Shown: piece by piece, positions 1-8,926 of the stretch
Layout: each line of letters opens with the position of its first letter
How positions within the stretch are numbered: position 1 is the stretch's first letter
Made by a program: the position numbers and the translations under genes
Notes under the pieces: generated by a model
Told to the model about the DNA's origin: nothing
What the model saw: the letters and a program-made list of their open reading frames with translations, nothing else
Database searches by the model: none
Source: Microvirga makkahensis
Lineage (GTDB): Bacteria; Pseudomonadota; Alphaproteobacteria; Rhizobiales; Beijerinckiaceae
DNA length: 64,000 nucleotides
Direction of reading: 5' to 3'
Assembly (NCBI RefSeq): GCF_009830105.1
Contig: NZ_WURB01000013.1
Span: forward strand, 1 to 64,000

Positions 1-731
1 TCATCGTGTTCGAGAGCGTCTATTCCATGGACGGCGATGTGGCACCCATCCGCCAGATCTGCGACCTGGCCGAGCGCTACAACGCCATGACCTATCTCGA
101 CGAGGTCCATGCAGTGGGCATGTACGGGGCACGCGGGGCAGGTCTTGCGGAGCGGCTCGGGGTCATGCACCGCATCGACGTGATCGAGGGCACCCTAGCC
201 AAAGCGTTTGGCGTTATGGGCGGGTACATGGCCGGTGCCGCTTCCGTCATCGATGCCGTGCGCAGCTATGCGCCGGGCTTCATCTTCAGCACGGCTCTGC
301 CGCCGGGCGTGGCCGCCGCCGCAACAGCCTCCGTGCGCCATCTCAAGACGTCACGTGTCGAGCGTCAGGGACAGCAATGCCAAGTCGCGCGGCTCAAGGA
401 TGCACTGATCAGTGCCGACCTGCCCCTGCTTGCCACCCCCACCCACATCGTGCCGGTGATGGTGGGGAACGCGGAAGCCTGCAAGGCGGCTTCCGACCGT
501 CTGCTGGAGAAGCACGGCATCTACATCCAGCCGATCAATTATCCCACCGTGCCCCGCGGCACCGAGCGCCTGCGCATCACCCCAGGACCGCTTCACACGA
601 GCGCGCATGTCGAGGCACTTGCTACGGCTCTCGTCGAAACATGGAAGGCACTCGATCTGCCCTTCAGTGGTCTCGTGCTCGATGCACATGAGCGCAGGTC
701 GGCAGCTCGGCCAATGGAGCGAAGACAGTGA
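1..731 (+). CDS. hemA: 5-aminolevulinate synthase-like enzyme, C-terminal part (5' end outside the window)
   Basis: The reading frame is open from base 3, so the true start lies upstream. The protein is the C-terminal part of an alpha-oxoamine synthase, a PLP enzyme that joins an amino acid to an acyl-CoA; the closest family is 5-aminolevulinate synthase (glycine + succinyl-CoA to ALA, first step of the C4 haem pathway). The motif [11 protein letters not shown] carries the PLP-contacting Asp and His, and [16 protein letters not shown] contains the Schiff-base lysine (codon at 201-203). [16 protein letters not shown] and [11 protein letters not shown] segments are also typical. The TGA stop overlaps the GTG start of the efflux adaptor gene by 4 bases, so the two are probably translationally coupled. 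That is unusual for a housekeeping hemA. A dedicated second ALA synthase, or another alpha-oxoamine synthase, cannot be excluded. Confidence 0.85.
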   Translation, partial: IVFESVYSMDGDVAPIRQICDLAERYNAMTYLDEVHAVGMYGARGAGLAERLGVMHRIDVIEGTLAKAFGVMGGYMAGAASVIDAVRSYAPGFIFSTALPPGVAAAATASVRHLKTSRVERQGQQCQVARLKDALISADLPLLATPTHIVPVMVGNAEACKAASDRLLEKHGIYIQPINYPTVPRGTERLRITPGPLHTSAHVEALATALVETWKALDLPFSGLVLDAHERRSAARPMERRQ

Positions 732-1975
732 TCCGCAATGTTCTTCTCCTTCTCACGGTCGTATCCACGGGAGGTCTCTGGTATGTATTGGTGGAAGCGG
801 AAGGACAGGCGTCAGCTTGGATCTCAAGAGCCAAAGTACCAGGGACCTCAAGTCCGTCTCCCGAGCCTCCACCGTCAGTTCAGACCGCACTCCTCCAGAA
901 GAGCCCATCCCCAGTCGCCGTGATCACCGCTCCTGTCCGCGCAAGGGTGATGCCGATTACCCGGACGAGCGTTGGCTGGATCGAGCCAACCGCGCGAGTC
1001 ACTGTGCGGACCCGCATCGACGGAACCATTGTTGAGCGGCGCATCCATGACGGCGCAGAAGTTGCAGCCGGGGACCTTCTGTTCCGCCTCGATGATCGCG
1101 AGCTTCAGGCGCAGATTGCCCGCGGTGAGGCAGCCCTGGCCCGCGACCAAGCTGTGTTGGCCAAAGCGCAGGCCGCACTCAAACGGACTCAGGAGTTGCT
1201 GTCCCGATCGGTCGCCACCCAGGCCCAAGCCGAAGAGGCCGCCGCCGAGGTCAGGATCGCTGCCGCCAATGTTGCCGCAAGCGAAGCGGCCCTGTCCATA
1301 GATCGGACCAGGCTGGCGCATACCAGGATCATTGCTCCGATCAGCGGACGTGCCGGCATCGTGCAAGGGAGCGAAGGTCAGGTCGTGCGCAGCTCCGACC
1401 TGTCCGGCAATGGGCTGGTCACCATCACACGAATGTCGAACCTGCAGGTTTCGTTCTCCTTGCCGGAGCGCGACCTTCCTTTGTTGCGCGCAGCCCTCGC
1501 AGGCTCCGGGAACACAGGCCGCGTGGCGGTTTTTTCCGGTCAGGATGGTCAGGTCTCGGCAGAGGCGGATCTGACATTCATCGACGCGTCGGTCGAGGTC
1601 AGTTCAGGCACCATTCTTGCCAAGGCCACCCTGAAGGCCGACGAGGAGCTGTGGCCGGGTCAGTATGTTCGGGTTCAACTGACGCTCGGCAAGCATCCCG
1701 AGGCGGCGGCCGTTCCGCTCGTCGCTCTGCAGACGGGACCTCGTGGCCATCACGTCTTTGTCGTTCGACCGGGCGGTATCGTCGAGCTACGGCAGGTTAA
1801 GCCTCTCGACACCAACCAGGACGAGGCCGTTATCGCCGAAGGACTCACTCCCGGCGAGCGCGTGGTGGTCGAAGGCCAAGCACGCCTGCGCGACGGCAGC
1901 CTGATCATCGAGACAGCCCCAGCGCCGCTGGCGCAGGCCCCCCGCACCGCCGATGCCCGATCCGTGCGCCCATGA
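728..1975 (+). CDS. RND efflux periplasmic adaptor (membrane fusion protein)
   Basis: This 415-residue protein is an HlyD/AcrA-type adaptor that links an inner-membrane RND pump to an outer-membrane channel. An N-terminal hydrophobic anchor or signal (about residues 3-22) is followed by a Pro/Ser-rich linker. The lipoyl half-motif [20 protein letters not shown] lies near residue 95. An Ala/Gln/Glu-rich alpha-helical hairpin spans about 125-200. The second lipoyl half is [12 protein letters not shown], followed by the beta-barrel domain. The MdtA subgroup is the best guess. The start is GTG at 728, inside the preceding stop region, and the gene overlaps the pump gene by ATGA. No outer-membrane factor gene is adjacent, so a TolC-like partner must be encoded elsewhere. 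Confidence 0.9.
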   Translation: MIRNVLLLLTVVSTGGLWYVLVEAEGQASAWISRAKVPGTSSPSPEPPPSVQTALLQKSPSPVAVITAPVRARVMPITRTSVGWIEPTARVTVRTRIDGTIVERRIHDGAEVAAGDLLFRLDDRELQAQIARGEAALARDQAVLAKAQAALKRTQELLSRSVATQAQAEEAAAEVRIAAANVAASEAALSIDRTRLAHTRIIAPISGRAGIVQGSEGQVVRSSDLSGNGLVTITRMSNLQVSFSLPERDLPLLRAALAGSGNTGRVAVFSGQDGQVSAEADLTFIDASVEVSSGTILAKATLKADEELWPGQYVRVQLTLGKHPEAAAVPLVALQTGPRGHHVFVVRPGGIVELRQVKPLDTNQDEAVIAEGLTPGERVVVEGQARLRDGSLIIETAPAPLAQAPRTADARSVRP

Positions 1976-4900
1976 ATATTCCGGGCTTTTTCATCAGTCG
2001 TCCCGTTGCCGCACTCCTGCTGACGGCAGCCCTGACCCTCGCCGGGCTTGTGGCCTACCGGCATCTTCCTGTCGCTGCCCTGCCCCGCATTGACATCCCC
2101 ACCATTTCCGTCTCGACCGCGTTGCCCGGTGCCACCCCCGAGACCGTGGCGACCACCATCTCGACGCCGTTGATCAGAGAATTTTCGGCCATCCCGTCTG
2201 TTCGGGAGATCAGCGCAACCAACATTCAGGGCGCGTCCGCGATCGTTCTGGAGTTTGCGCTTGAGCGCGACATCGATCTGGCGGCGGCCGACGTGCAGGC
2301 CGCCATCGCCCGCACCCAGCCGCACCTGCCGGTCGAGATGACGGGCTCGCCCGTCTACCGCAAGCTGAACCCGGCGGATGCCCCGGTCGTGCTGATCGTC
2401 CTGAGAAGCGATACGCATCTCCTCCAGCAGCTCGACACGTTCGCTCGCACCGTGATCTCACCACGCCTGTCGGCCATCGCCGGCGTCGCTCAGGTCACCA
2501 TGTCCGGCAGTCAGAAGTATGCCGTGCGCGTCCAGCTCGATCCCCTGACACTCGCAGCGCGTGGCATCGGCGTCGACGAAGTGGAGCGCGCCGTCCAGGC
2601 CGCCAATGCCCATACGTCTGCTGGCGTCATCAGGAGCCCCGACCAGCATTTCAACCTCGAGGTCTCGACCCAGCTCGGCGATGCACAGGCTTGGCGCGAT
2701 CTCATCATTGCACACCGGAATGGTCGGCCGCTTCGCCTGGGAGATGTGGCCAGGGTGATCGACTCCGTCGAGGACGATCAACGCGCCAGCTGGCACAACG
2801 GCTCACCTGCGCTGATTCTGGCGGTACAGCGCCAGCCCGATGCCAACACAATTGAGGTAGTGGACAAGGTCCGGGCTGCCCTGCCCCGTATCCGGGAGGA
2901 GCTCGGGCCTGGCGTATCCCTCACCACAATGAACGATCGTTCAATCTCGATCCGCACCGCCCTCGACGATGTCACTTTCACCCTGGTGCTCACCATCGGT
3001 CTTGTCTGTGCCGTCCTTTATCTCGGCATCGGCCGTCTCACCACGACCTTCATCCCAAGTGTCACCATTCCGGTCTCGATTGTAGCCACCTTTGCGGCCA
3101 TGTACGCCCTCGACATGTCCCTGGACAACATCACCCTTCTCGCCCTGACCCTCTCCGTCGGCCTCGTAGTGGATGATGCCATCGTGGTGACCGACAACAT
3201 CGTGCGCCGCATCGAGGCCGGAGCGCCTCCTCACATAGCAGCCCTGAAGGGAGCCAAGGAGATCGCCTTCACGGTCATCTCCATCACAGCATCCCTTATC
3301 GCCGCATTCATTCCGCTCCTGCTGATGGACGGGGTGGTCGGACGCATCCTCAGCCCATTCGCCATCACAGTCTCGGTCGCTCTGGCGATCTCCGCTCTGG
3401 TGTCCTTAAGTCTCACGCCAATGCTCACCGCTCGTATGCCCGGCACCAGGGGGCGGGTGGCCGGCCGCCAAAACCTCGCGGATCGTGCGATGTCAGGGCT
3501 GACACGCGGCTATGGCGTATGTCTGGACTTGAGTCTGCGGGTCCGCCCGTTGATGCTGATCCTGTTTCTTATCAGCCTTATCGGCTCCGGCTGGCTGCTC
3601 CGCACCATTCCGAAGGGTTTCCTCCCACAGGAGGACATCGGACAAATTCTGATCTCGACCCGCGCACGCCAGGACGTCTCCTTCCCGGCCATGGTCGAGT
3701 TGCAGCGTCAGGTCGAGCAGGTGCTGCGCACCTCCCCGCATGTGAGCGAGATAGTCTCGGAGATCGGAGCAACAGGGACCACAAGCCTCAACGAGGGGCG
3801 GCTGTCTGTGGAGCTGAAAGCCAAGGCTGAGCGGCCCTCATTGGCGCAAGTGCTAGCGGATCTGCGGCGGGATCTGGATCAACTGCCCGGTATCGAGAGC
3901 CTTGTCACAACGGCCCAGAACGCCCGCATGGGAAGCCAGTCCGGCCGGGGTCCATACCAGATGACGGTGCAGGCCCAGACCCTTACCGAGCTTCAGCACT
4001 GGTCGGCGCGGCTGGCTCACCGGATGAGCCAGGATGCCATGTTCGTTGGCGTCAGGAGCGATGCGCAGGAGACAGCCCTTCAGGTCGCCATCCGCGTCGA
4101 CCACGACAAGGCCCGCCAGTTCGGGATCACGTCCGAGCAATTGCGCTCAACCCTGCGCACCGGCTTCGCCGCCCGGCAGGCAGCGACGATCCATGGCGAT
4201 ACGGACAGCTACCGGGTTCTGATCGAGTTTGATCCTCGTGTCGCTCGAACCATGAACCCGCTCGAACTCGTTAGCATTCGGTCGGCAAGCGGCGTCTTGG
4301 TTCCGCTCTCGTCCTTCGCCACGATTGAGCGAACGGCGGGCCCGCGCTCCATCGCCCAGCTTGGGCAGCGGCCGGTGGCGACGATCTCCTTCGATACACC
4401 GGCTGGTATTGCGCTTAGCGAAGCCGTAAACCGGATCGATGCTCTTAAATTCGAGGAAGGCGTTCCTGCCACTGTGACGACTGGCTTTGCCGGAACAGCT
4501 CGCGTCTTTCAGGACATGGTGCACAATCAGCCGCTGCTGCTCGCGGCAGCGATCCTGACGATCTATCTCGTCCTGGGCATGCTGTATGAAAGCCTTGTCC
4601 ATCCAGTCACGATCCTGGCAGGTCTTCCGGCTGCCGCCTTTGGGGCGGTCGCCGCTCTCCAGCTAGCTCAGATGGAACTGAGCATCATGGGGCTGATCGG
4701 CATCCTGTTGCTGTTCGGGATCGTCAAGAAAAACGCCATCATGATGGTTGATCATGCGATCGTGCGTCAGCGTGAAGGTCTGTCCCCATCCGCTGCGATC
4801 CGGGAGGCCTGCCTGATCCGCTTTCGTCCGATCATGATGACCACTGCCGTGGCTTTGGCCGGCGCCATTCCCATTGCTGTCGGCCATGGCGCCGGCTCCG

Positions 4901-5055
4901 AGTTGCGTCAGCCGCTTGGGATCGCGGTGATCGGGGGCCTGATCGTGTCGCAGTTGCTGACCCTCTTCATCACACCTGTGCTGTATCTTTACCTGGAGAG
5001 GCTCGCCGGGATTGGACGGCGACTGGTCTGGATCAGCAAACGACACCCTGCATAG
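1972..5055 (+). CDS. RND efflux pump, inner-membrane permease (AcrB/MdtB/MdtC-like)
   Basis: At 1027 residues this is the full usual length of a hydrophobe/amphiphile-efflux RND pump. It starts with the typical IPGFFISRPVAALLL first transmembrane helix, has two large periplasmic loops and two blocks of about six membrane helices. TM4 carries GLVVDDAIVVTDN with the proton-relay pair D401/D402, and the lysine of TM10 appears in LLFGIVKKNAIMMVDHA. The substrate (drug, detergent, metal-free organic) cannot be read from sequence. It overlaps the adaptor gene by 4 bases (ATGA), so the pair is one operon, possibly including the upstream ALA-synthase-like gene. Confidence 0.93.
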   Translation: MNIPGFFISRPVAALLLTAALTLAGLVAYRHLPVAALPRIDIPTISVSTALPGATPETVATTISTPLIREFSAIPSVREISATNIQGASAIVLEFALERDIDLAAADVQAAIARTQPHLPVEMTGSPVYRKLNPADAPVVLIVLRSDTHLLQQLDTFARTVISPRLSAIAGVAQVTMSGSQKYAVRVQLDPLTLAARGIGVDEVERAVQAANAHTSAGVIRSPDQHFNLEVSTQLGDAQAWRDLIIAHRNGRPLRLGDVARVIDSVEDDQRASWHNGSPALILAVQRQPDANTIEVVDKVRAALPRIREELGPGVSLTTMNDRSISIRTALDDVTFTLVLTIGLVCAVLYLGIGRLTTTFIPSVTIPVSIVATFAAMYALDMSLDNITLLALTLSVGLVVDDAIVVTDNIVRRIEAGAPPHIAALKGAKEIAFTVISITASLIAAFIPLLLMDGVVGRILSPFAITVSVALAISALVSLSLTPMLTARMPGTRGRVAGRQNLADRAMSGLTRGYGVCLDLSLRVRPLMLILFLISLIGSGWLLRTIPKGFLPQEDIGQILISTRARQDVSFPAMVELQRQVEQVLRTSPHVSEIVSEIGATGTTSLNEGRLSVELKAKAERPSLAQVLADLRRDLDQLPGIESLVTTAQNARMGSQSGRGPYQMTVQAQTLTELQHWSARLAHRMSQDAMFVGVRSDAQETALQVAIRVDHDKARQFGITSEQLRSTLRTGFAARQAATIHGDTDSYRVLIEFDPRVARTMNPLELVSIRSASGVLVPLSSFATIERTAGPRSIAQLGQRPVATISFDTPAGIALSEAVNRIDALKFEEGVPATVTTGFAGTARVFQDMVHNQPLLLAAAILTIYLVLGMLYESLVHPVTILAGLPAAAFGAVAALQLAQMELSIMGLIGILLLFGIVKKNAIMMVDHAIVRQREGLSPSAAIREACLIRFRPIMMTTAVALAGAIPIAVGHGAGSELRQPLGIAVIGGLIVSQLLTLFITPVLYLYLERLAGIGRRLVWISKRHPA

Positions 5056-5149
5056 CTCAGCTAGTGAAGGTCTTGCCTCGGTCAATCTTGCACATTCCGG
5101 CCGCAGGCGAGAAAGGCGGCGGCCAGCGGCGAGCCGCGTAGGTTGCGCT

Positions 5150-5562
5150 CATCACCGCCGGACCGCCGCCGCAGCGGTGGCCCCTCTCGGCGTGGCGCTG
5201 TTCGTATGGAAGGCCGCGCGGCAACCGACGAACGCCACGCCTGCGACGCCGAGCCCGATGTCGCGTTAGGGGGGCTCGGGGGCGGCTCGGCAACCCTGCC
5301 TCCGCACAGAGGAAGCCCGTCGTCGTGAACCTGTGGGCGAGGTGGTGCCCAGCGTGTCGGCGCGAGATGCCGATGGTGGCGGGCAAGGCCGCAGCCAGGC
5401 ACGACGTCACGTTCCTGTTCGTGAACCAGGGCGAAGGGCGGCTTCGGTCAGTGCAATGTCGGCGAGATCTCGCGAGAAGCGCTGACGGCCAGCAGTCAGC
5501 CGGATCGTCGCGGAGCAGTATTGAGGAAGAGGCCATGCGGCGGCTTGTGCCGAATGGCCTGA
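5150..5562 (+). pseudogene. Decayed TlpA/thioredoxin-like periplasmic protein gene (several frameshifts)
   Basis: Pieces of one TlpA-type protein appear in order but in different frames. A hydrophobic N-terminal piece AAAAVAPLGVALFVWKAARQ is in one frame. Then comes LGGLGGGSATLPPHRG in a second frame. The redox core KPVVVNLWARWCPACRREMP is in a third; it contains the CxxC-type WCPAC site. A late piece VGEISREALTA, like the TlpA C-terminus, follows in the second frame and ends at TGA 5560-5562. The middle of the C-terminal half is missing. The order of pieces and the WCPAC motif are seen directly; assignment to the TlpA/DsbE group is family knowledge. The whole 5056-5660 interval contains no other gene I can support. 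Confidence 0.6.
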
Positions 5563-5646
5563 ACCGAAGGCGAGAACAGCGCATCGACGTAGGGCGGGTC
5601 GCAGATCGGCTTGCCTCCCTTCCCGGGACCTGGCGTCGGCACACTC

Positions 5647-5690
5647 CTTGACTTGGATCCCTTGACTTGGATCGCCCTAAATCACATATT
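5647..5690 (+). promoter_or_regulatory. Promoter of the cyd operon with a tandem -35 repeat
   Basis: A 13-base direct repeat (cttgacttggatc, at 5647-5659 and 5661-5673) supplies two TTGACT boxes. The second one (5662-5667) lies exactly 17 bases before CATATT (5685-5690), a good -35/-10 pair. A transcript would begin near 5697, inside the adjoining palindrome. This is a sequence-based prediction only. Confidence 0.55.
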
Positions 5691-5706
5691 TCAGAAAATA
5701 CTGAAA
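5689..5706. promoter_or_regulatory. Palindromic operator candidate for the GbsR/MarR-type regulator
   Basis: The 18-base dyad TTTCAG-AAAATA-CTGAAA is perfect in both 6-base arms. It overlaps the predicted -10 box by two bases and covers the expected transcription start, the classic position for autorepression. It lies just upstream of the GTG start chosen for the regulator, and would fall inside the coding sequence if the upstream TTG start were used. This is one reason to prefer the GTG. Confidence 0.55.
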
Positions 5707-5720
5707 CTTCAGGACTTCCC

Positions 5721-6305
5721 GTGAACCTCCCTCCCCTCGTCCAAACCTTCGTGCTCCACTTCGGCGAGATGGGCTCCCGCTGGGGCATCAACCGCACCGT
5801 CGGCCAGATCTACGCCCTGCTCTACCTCTCCAAGGAGCCGCTGAACGCCGAGGACATCGTCGAGCGCCTCGGTGTGTCCCGATCCAACGTCAGCATGGGG
5901 CTCAAGGAGTTGCAGGCCTGGAATCTCGTGCGGCTCCAGCACAAGCCGGGAGACCGGCGCGATTACTTCTCGACGCCCGACGACATCTGGCAGATCGTCC
6001 GGACCTTGGTCGAGGAGCGCAAGAAGCGCGAGATCGACCCGACCATGACCCTCCTGCGCGAAGTGCTCATGCAGGAACCGGCCAGCACGGAGGAGCGCCA
6101 TGCGCAGGAGCGCATGCGCGAAATGCACGACCTCTTCGAGCTGCTCACCGGCTGGTACGCCGACGTGCAGCGGCTCGACACCGAACGCCTCGTCCAGCTC
6201 CTGACGCTGGGCTCGAAGGTGCAGAAGATCCTGGAGATGAAGGATCGACTCTTCGTCGTACCGGGATCGAAGAAGAGCCGCCGCGACGACCCCAAGGACA
6301 AGTAG
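5721..6305 (+). CDS. GbsR/MarR-family transcriptional regulator of the cytochrome bd operon
   Basis: This protein of about 194 residues is a winged-helix regulator of the GbsR/MarR-like group. The DNA-binding segment is TVGQIYALLYLSKEPLNAED followed by IVERLGVSRSNVSMGLKELQ (helix-turn-helix), then a wing around RLQHKPGDRRDYFSTPDD and a helical dimerisation tail. I chose GTG 5721, preceded by AGGA at 5711-5714. An in-frame TTG at 5667 would add 18 residues but would place the operator inside the gene. It ends one base before the cydA start, so it is cotranscribed with cydAB and probably controls them. The inducing signal is unknown; redox or respiratory stress is a reasonable guess. Confidence 0.82.
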   Translation: MNLPPLVQTFVLHFGEMGSRWGINRTVGQIYALLYLSKEPLNAEDIVERLGVSRSNVSMGLKELQAWNLVRLQHKPGDRRDYFSTPDDIWQIVRTLVEERKKREIDPTMTLLREVLMQEPASTEERHAQERMREMHDLFELLTGWYADVQRLDTERLVQLLTLGSKVQKILEMKDRLFVVPGSKKSRRDDPKDK

Positions 6306-6306
6306 C

Positions 6307-7728
6307 ATGTTTGATCAGTTCGACGCCCTTCTCCTGGCGCGGTTCCAGTTCGCGTTCACGGTCTCCTTCCACTTCATCTTCCCGTCATTCTCCATCGGGC
6401 TGGCGAGCTATCTCGCCGTGCTGGAAGGGCTGTGGCTGTGGACCGGGCGCGAGGTCTACCTCAACCTGTTCAAGTACTGGCTCAAGATCTTCGCCCTGGC
6501 CTTCGCCATGGGCGTGGTCTCGGGCATCGTCATGTCCTACCAGTTCGGCACCAACTGGTCGGTGTTCTCCGACAAGGCCGGACCGGTCATCGGGCCGCTG
6601 ATGGCCTATGAGGTCATGACGGCCTTCTTCCTGGAGGCAGGCTTTCTCGGCATCATGCTTTTCGGCATGGGGCGTGTCGGCCGGAGGCTGCATTTCGCCG
6701 CTACCCTTGCGGTCGCCGTCGGCACCTTCATCTCGGCCTTCTGGATCTTGTCCGCCAACTCCTGGATGCAGACTCCGGTCGGCTACACCGTGAACGAGGC
6801 CGGGCAGTTCGTGCCCCAGGACTGGTGGGCCATCGTGTTCAACCCCTCCTTCCCCTATCGCCTTGTGCACACGGTGCTGGCCGCCTACCTCACGACCGCG
6901 CTGGTCGTGGGCGGCGTCGGCGCCTGGCACCTCCTGCGCGAGCGCACCAACAAGGGCGCCCGCGTGATGTTCTCGATGGCCATGGGCATGGTGGCGGTTG
7001 TCGCCCCGCTCCAGATCCTGGCCGGCGACATGCATGGCCTCAACACGCTTGAGCACCAGCCCGCCAAGGTCATGGCGATGGAAGGGCACTTTGAAAGCCA
7101 CCCGGATGGCGCACCCCTGATCCTGTTCGGCATCCCCGACCAGGAGGCTGGCACGGTGCGCAACGCCATCGCAATCCCGAAGGCGTCCTCACTCATCCTC
7201 AAGCATGACCTGAATGCGCCTTTGGCTGGCCTCGATACGGTCAACCGCGCCAACTGGCCCTATGTGCCCGTGGTGTTCTGGTCGTTCCGCATCATGGTGG
7301 GCCTGGGCTTCGCGATGCTTGCCCTCGGATTGCTCAGCCTGTGGGCGCGCTTCCGCGGCCGGCTCTACGACTGGCGCCCGCTGCATTGGCTGGCGCTGGC
7401 CATGGGTCCCGCGGGCTTCGTGGCGGTGATCGCCGGCTGGGTCACCACCGAGGTCGGACGGCAGCCCTTCACGGTTTATGGCCTGCTCAAGACAGCCGCG
7501 TCGGCCTCACCCCTTGAGGCTCCGGCCGTCGCCGCCTCGCTGCTGACCTTCATCGTCGTCTACTTCATCGTGTTCGGAGCCGGCACCGGCTACATCCTCA
7601 AGCTCATGGGCAAGGCCCCGCATCCTGGCGAGAGCGGACCCGAGGCCGGACGCGAGCCGATCCGCACCGCCGGCATCACCCCGGCGCCCGCCGTCAACCC
7701 GGCCCGCACCCTCGGCGCGGAGGCTTAA
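6307..7728 (+). CDS. cydA: Cytochrome bd-type quinol oxidase subunit I (CIO type)
   Basis: Subunit I of a membrane quinol oxidase, which oxidises ubiquinol and reduces O2 to water without pumping protons. At 473 residues it lacks the long Q-loop insert of E. coli CydA and fits the short-loop, cyanide-insensitive (CIO) class. Visible conserved features are RFQFAFTVSFHFIFPSFSIG with the haem-ligand His22, EVMTAFFLEAGFLGIMLFG with the conserved glutamates, the quinol-loop lysine and glutamate in KVMAMEGHFE, and GRQPFTVYGLLKT. Multiple transmembrane helices run through the chain. It follows the regulator by one base and precedes cydB by three bases, so the operon is tight. Confidence 0.95.
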   Translation: MFDQFDALLLARFQFAFTVSFHFIFPSFSIGLASYLAVLEGLWLWTGREVYLNLFKYWLKIFALAFAMGVVSGIVMSYQFGTNWSVFSDKAGPVIGPLMAYEVMTAFFLEAGFLGIMLFGMGRVGRRLHFAATLAVAVGTFISAFWILSANSWMQTPVGYTVNEAGQFVPQDWWAIVFNPSFPYRLVHTVLAAYLTTALVVGGVGAWHLLRERTNKGARVMFSMAMGMVAVVAPLQILAGDMHGLNTLEHQPAKVMAMEGHFESHPDGAPLILFGIPDQEAGTVRNAIAIPKASSLILKHDLNAPLAGLDTVNRANWPYVPVVFWSFRIMVGLGFAMLALGLLSLWARFRGRLYDWRPLHWLALAMGPAGFVAVIAGWVTTEVGRQPFTVYGLLKTAASASPLEAPAVAASLLTFIVVYFIVFGAGTGYILKLMGKAPHPGESGPEAGREPIRTAGITPAPAVNPARTLGAEA

Positions 7729-7731
7729 AGC

Positions 7732-8739
7732 ATGATCCCCGTTCCTGATCTCCCCACCCTCTGGGCCCTTGTCATTGCGTTTGCGGTCTTCGCCTACGTG
7801 GTGATGGATGGCTTTGATCTCGGCATCGGCATCCTGTTTCCGTTCTTCGCCCCGGGACCGGAGCGCGACAGCGCCATGAACTCGGTCGCCCCGGTCTGGG
7901 ATGGGAACGAGACCTGGCTCGTGCTCGGCGGCGGCGGCCTGATGGCGGCGTTCCCGCTGGCCTACGCGATCATCCTGCCGGCGCTCTACGCACCGATCAT
8001 CGCCATGCTGCTGGCGCTGATCTTCCGCGGGGTCGCCTTCGAATTCCGTTGGCGCGATCCCGGTCACCGTCGCTACTGGGACTTCGCCTTCACCACGGGC
8101 TCGGTCGTGGCGACGCTGGCGCAGGGCATCACGCTCGGCGCCCTGCTCCAAGGCATCGCGGTCGAGGGCCGCTCCTATGCCGGCGGATGGTGGGACTGGC
8201 TGACGCCGTTCAGTCTGCTGGTCGGGGTCAGCCTCGTGGTCGGCTACGCGCTTCTTGGCGCAACCTGGCTCGTGATGAAGACCGAGGGCATGGTCCAGAA
8301 CCACAGCTACCGCCTTGCCGGCAGGCTCGCCATCAGTCTGATCGTGTGCATCGGGCTCGTCAGCGTGGCGACGCCCTTCCTGAGCGGCGCCTATTACGAG
8401 CGCTGGTTCGCCTGGCCGCAGGTGCTGTTCACGGCCCAGGTGCCGCTGCTGGTGGGTCTGTGCTCGGGAACGCTGCTGGTGAGCCTGGTGCGCCGCTGGG
8501 AGTACTGGCCGTTCCTGCTGACGCTGGGGTTGTTCGCCCTCTGCCTGCTCGGGCTGGGCATCAGCATGTTCCCGTACGTGGTGCCGAACGCGGTCACCAT
8601 CCATGAGGCCGCGGCCCCGAACGTGAGCCTCCAGTTCATGCTGGTCGGCGCGAGCGTGCTGATCCCGATCATCCTCGGCTACACCGGGTACTCGTACTGG
8701 GTGTTCCGCGGCAAGACCGGACACGAGGGATACCATTGA
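7732..8739 (+). CDS. cydB: Cytochrome bd-type quinol oxidase subunit II
   Basis: The 335-residue partner of CydA. Conserved N-terminal motifs of the family are present: VVMDGFDLGIGILFPF, then VAPVWDGNETWLVLGGGGLMAAFPLAYA and LIFRGVAFEFRWRD. About eight membrane helices follow. It stabilises the haem-bearing subunit and completes the oxidase. Its TGA stop overlaps the ATG of the small downstream subunit by one base. The start ATG 7732 sits three bases after the cydA stop. Confidence 0.95.
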   Translation: MIPVPDLPTLWALVIAFAVFAYVVMDGFDLGIGILFPFFAPGPERDSAMNSVAPVWDGNETWLVLGGGGLMAAFPLAYAIILPALYAPIIAMLLALIFRGVAFEFRWRDPGHRRYWDFAFTTGSVVATLAQGITLGALLQGIAVEGRSYAGGWWDWLTPFSLLVGVSLVVGYALLGATWLVMKTEGMVQNHSYRLAGRLAISLIVCIGLVSVATPFLSGAYYERWFAWPQVLFTAQVPLLVGLCSGTLLVSLVRRWEYWPFLLTLGLFALCLLGLGISMFPYVVPNAVTIHEAAAPNVSLQFMLVGASVLIPIILGYTGYSYWVFRGKTGHEGYH

Positions 8740-8864
8740 TGACCAACGATCTTGAACAAGGCTCCGCCCTGCGCCGCTGGCTGTGGTTCGTAGGCCTTTG
8801 GGCCGCCGGCGTCGGCACGACGGCGGCCGTGGGCCTCGTCATCCGGTTCTGGTTGAAATCGTAA
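8739..8864 (+). CDS. Small cytochrome bd-associated membrane subunit (DUF2474, CydX-like)
   Basis: A 41-residue protein (MTNDLEQGSALRRWLWF...) starting on the last base of the cydB stop codon. It has a short charged N-terminus, a single transmembrane helix (WLWFVGLWAAGVGTTAAVGL) and a basic C-terminal end FWLKS. DUF2474 proteins of this size follow cydAB of the CIO type in many proteobacteria. By analogy with CydX/CydS they are thought to stabilise the oxidase. Size, place and helix are seen; the role is inferred from family context. Confidence 0.8.
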   Translation: MTNDLEQGSALRRWLWFVGLWAAGVGTTAAVGLVIRFWLKS

Positions 8865-8926
8865 TCGGACACTTCGCAAGAGCTCGACGTCACAACGAAT
8901 GGAAGCCCAGGCATGAAGGATCAGAC

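Noticed and set aside
7507..8736. A 409-codon minus-strand frame opposite cydB
   Set aside because: His/Asp/Arg/Gln-rich composition is typical of an antisense shadow; cydB is certain.
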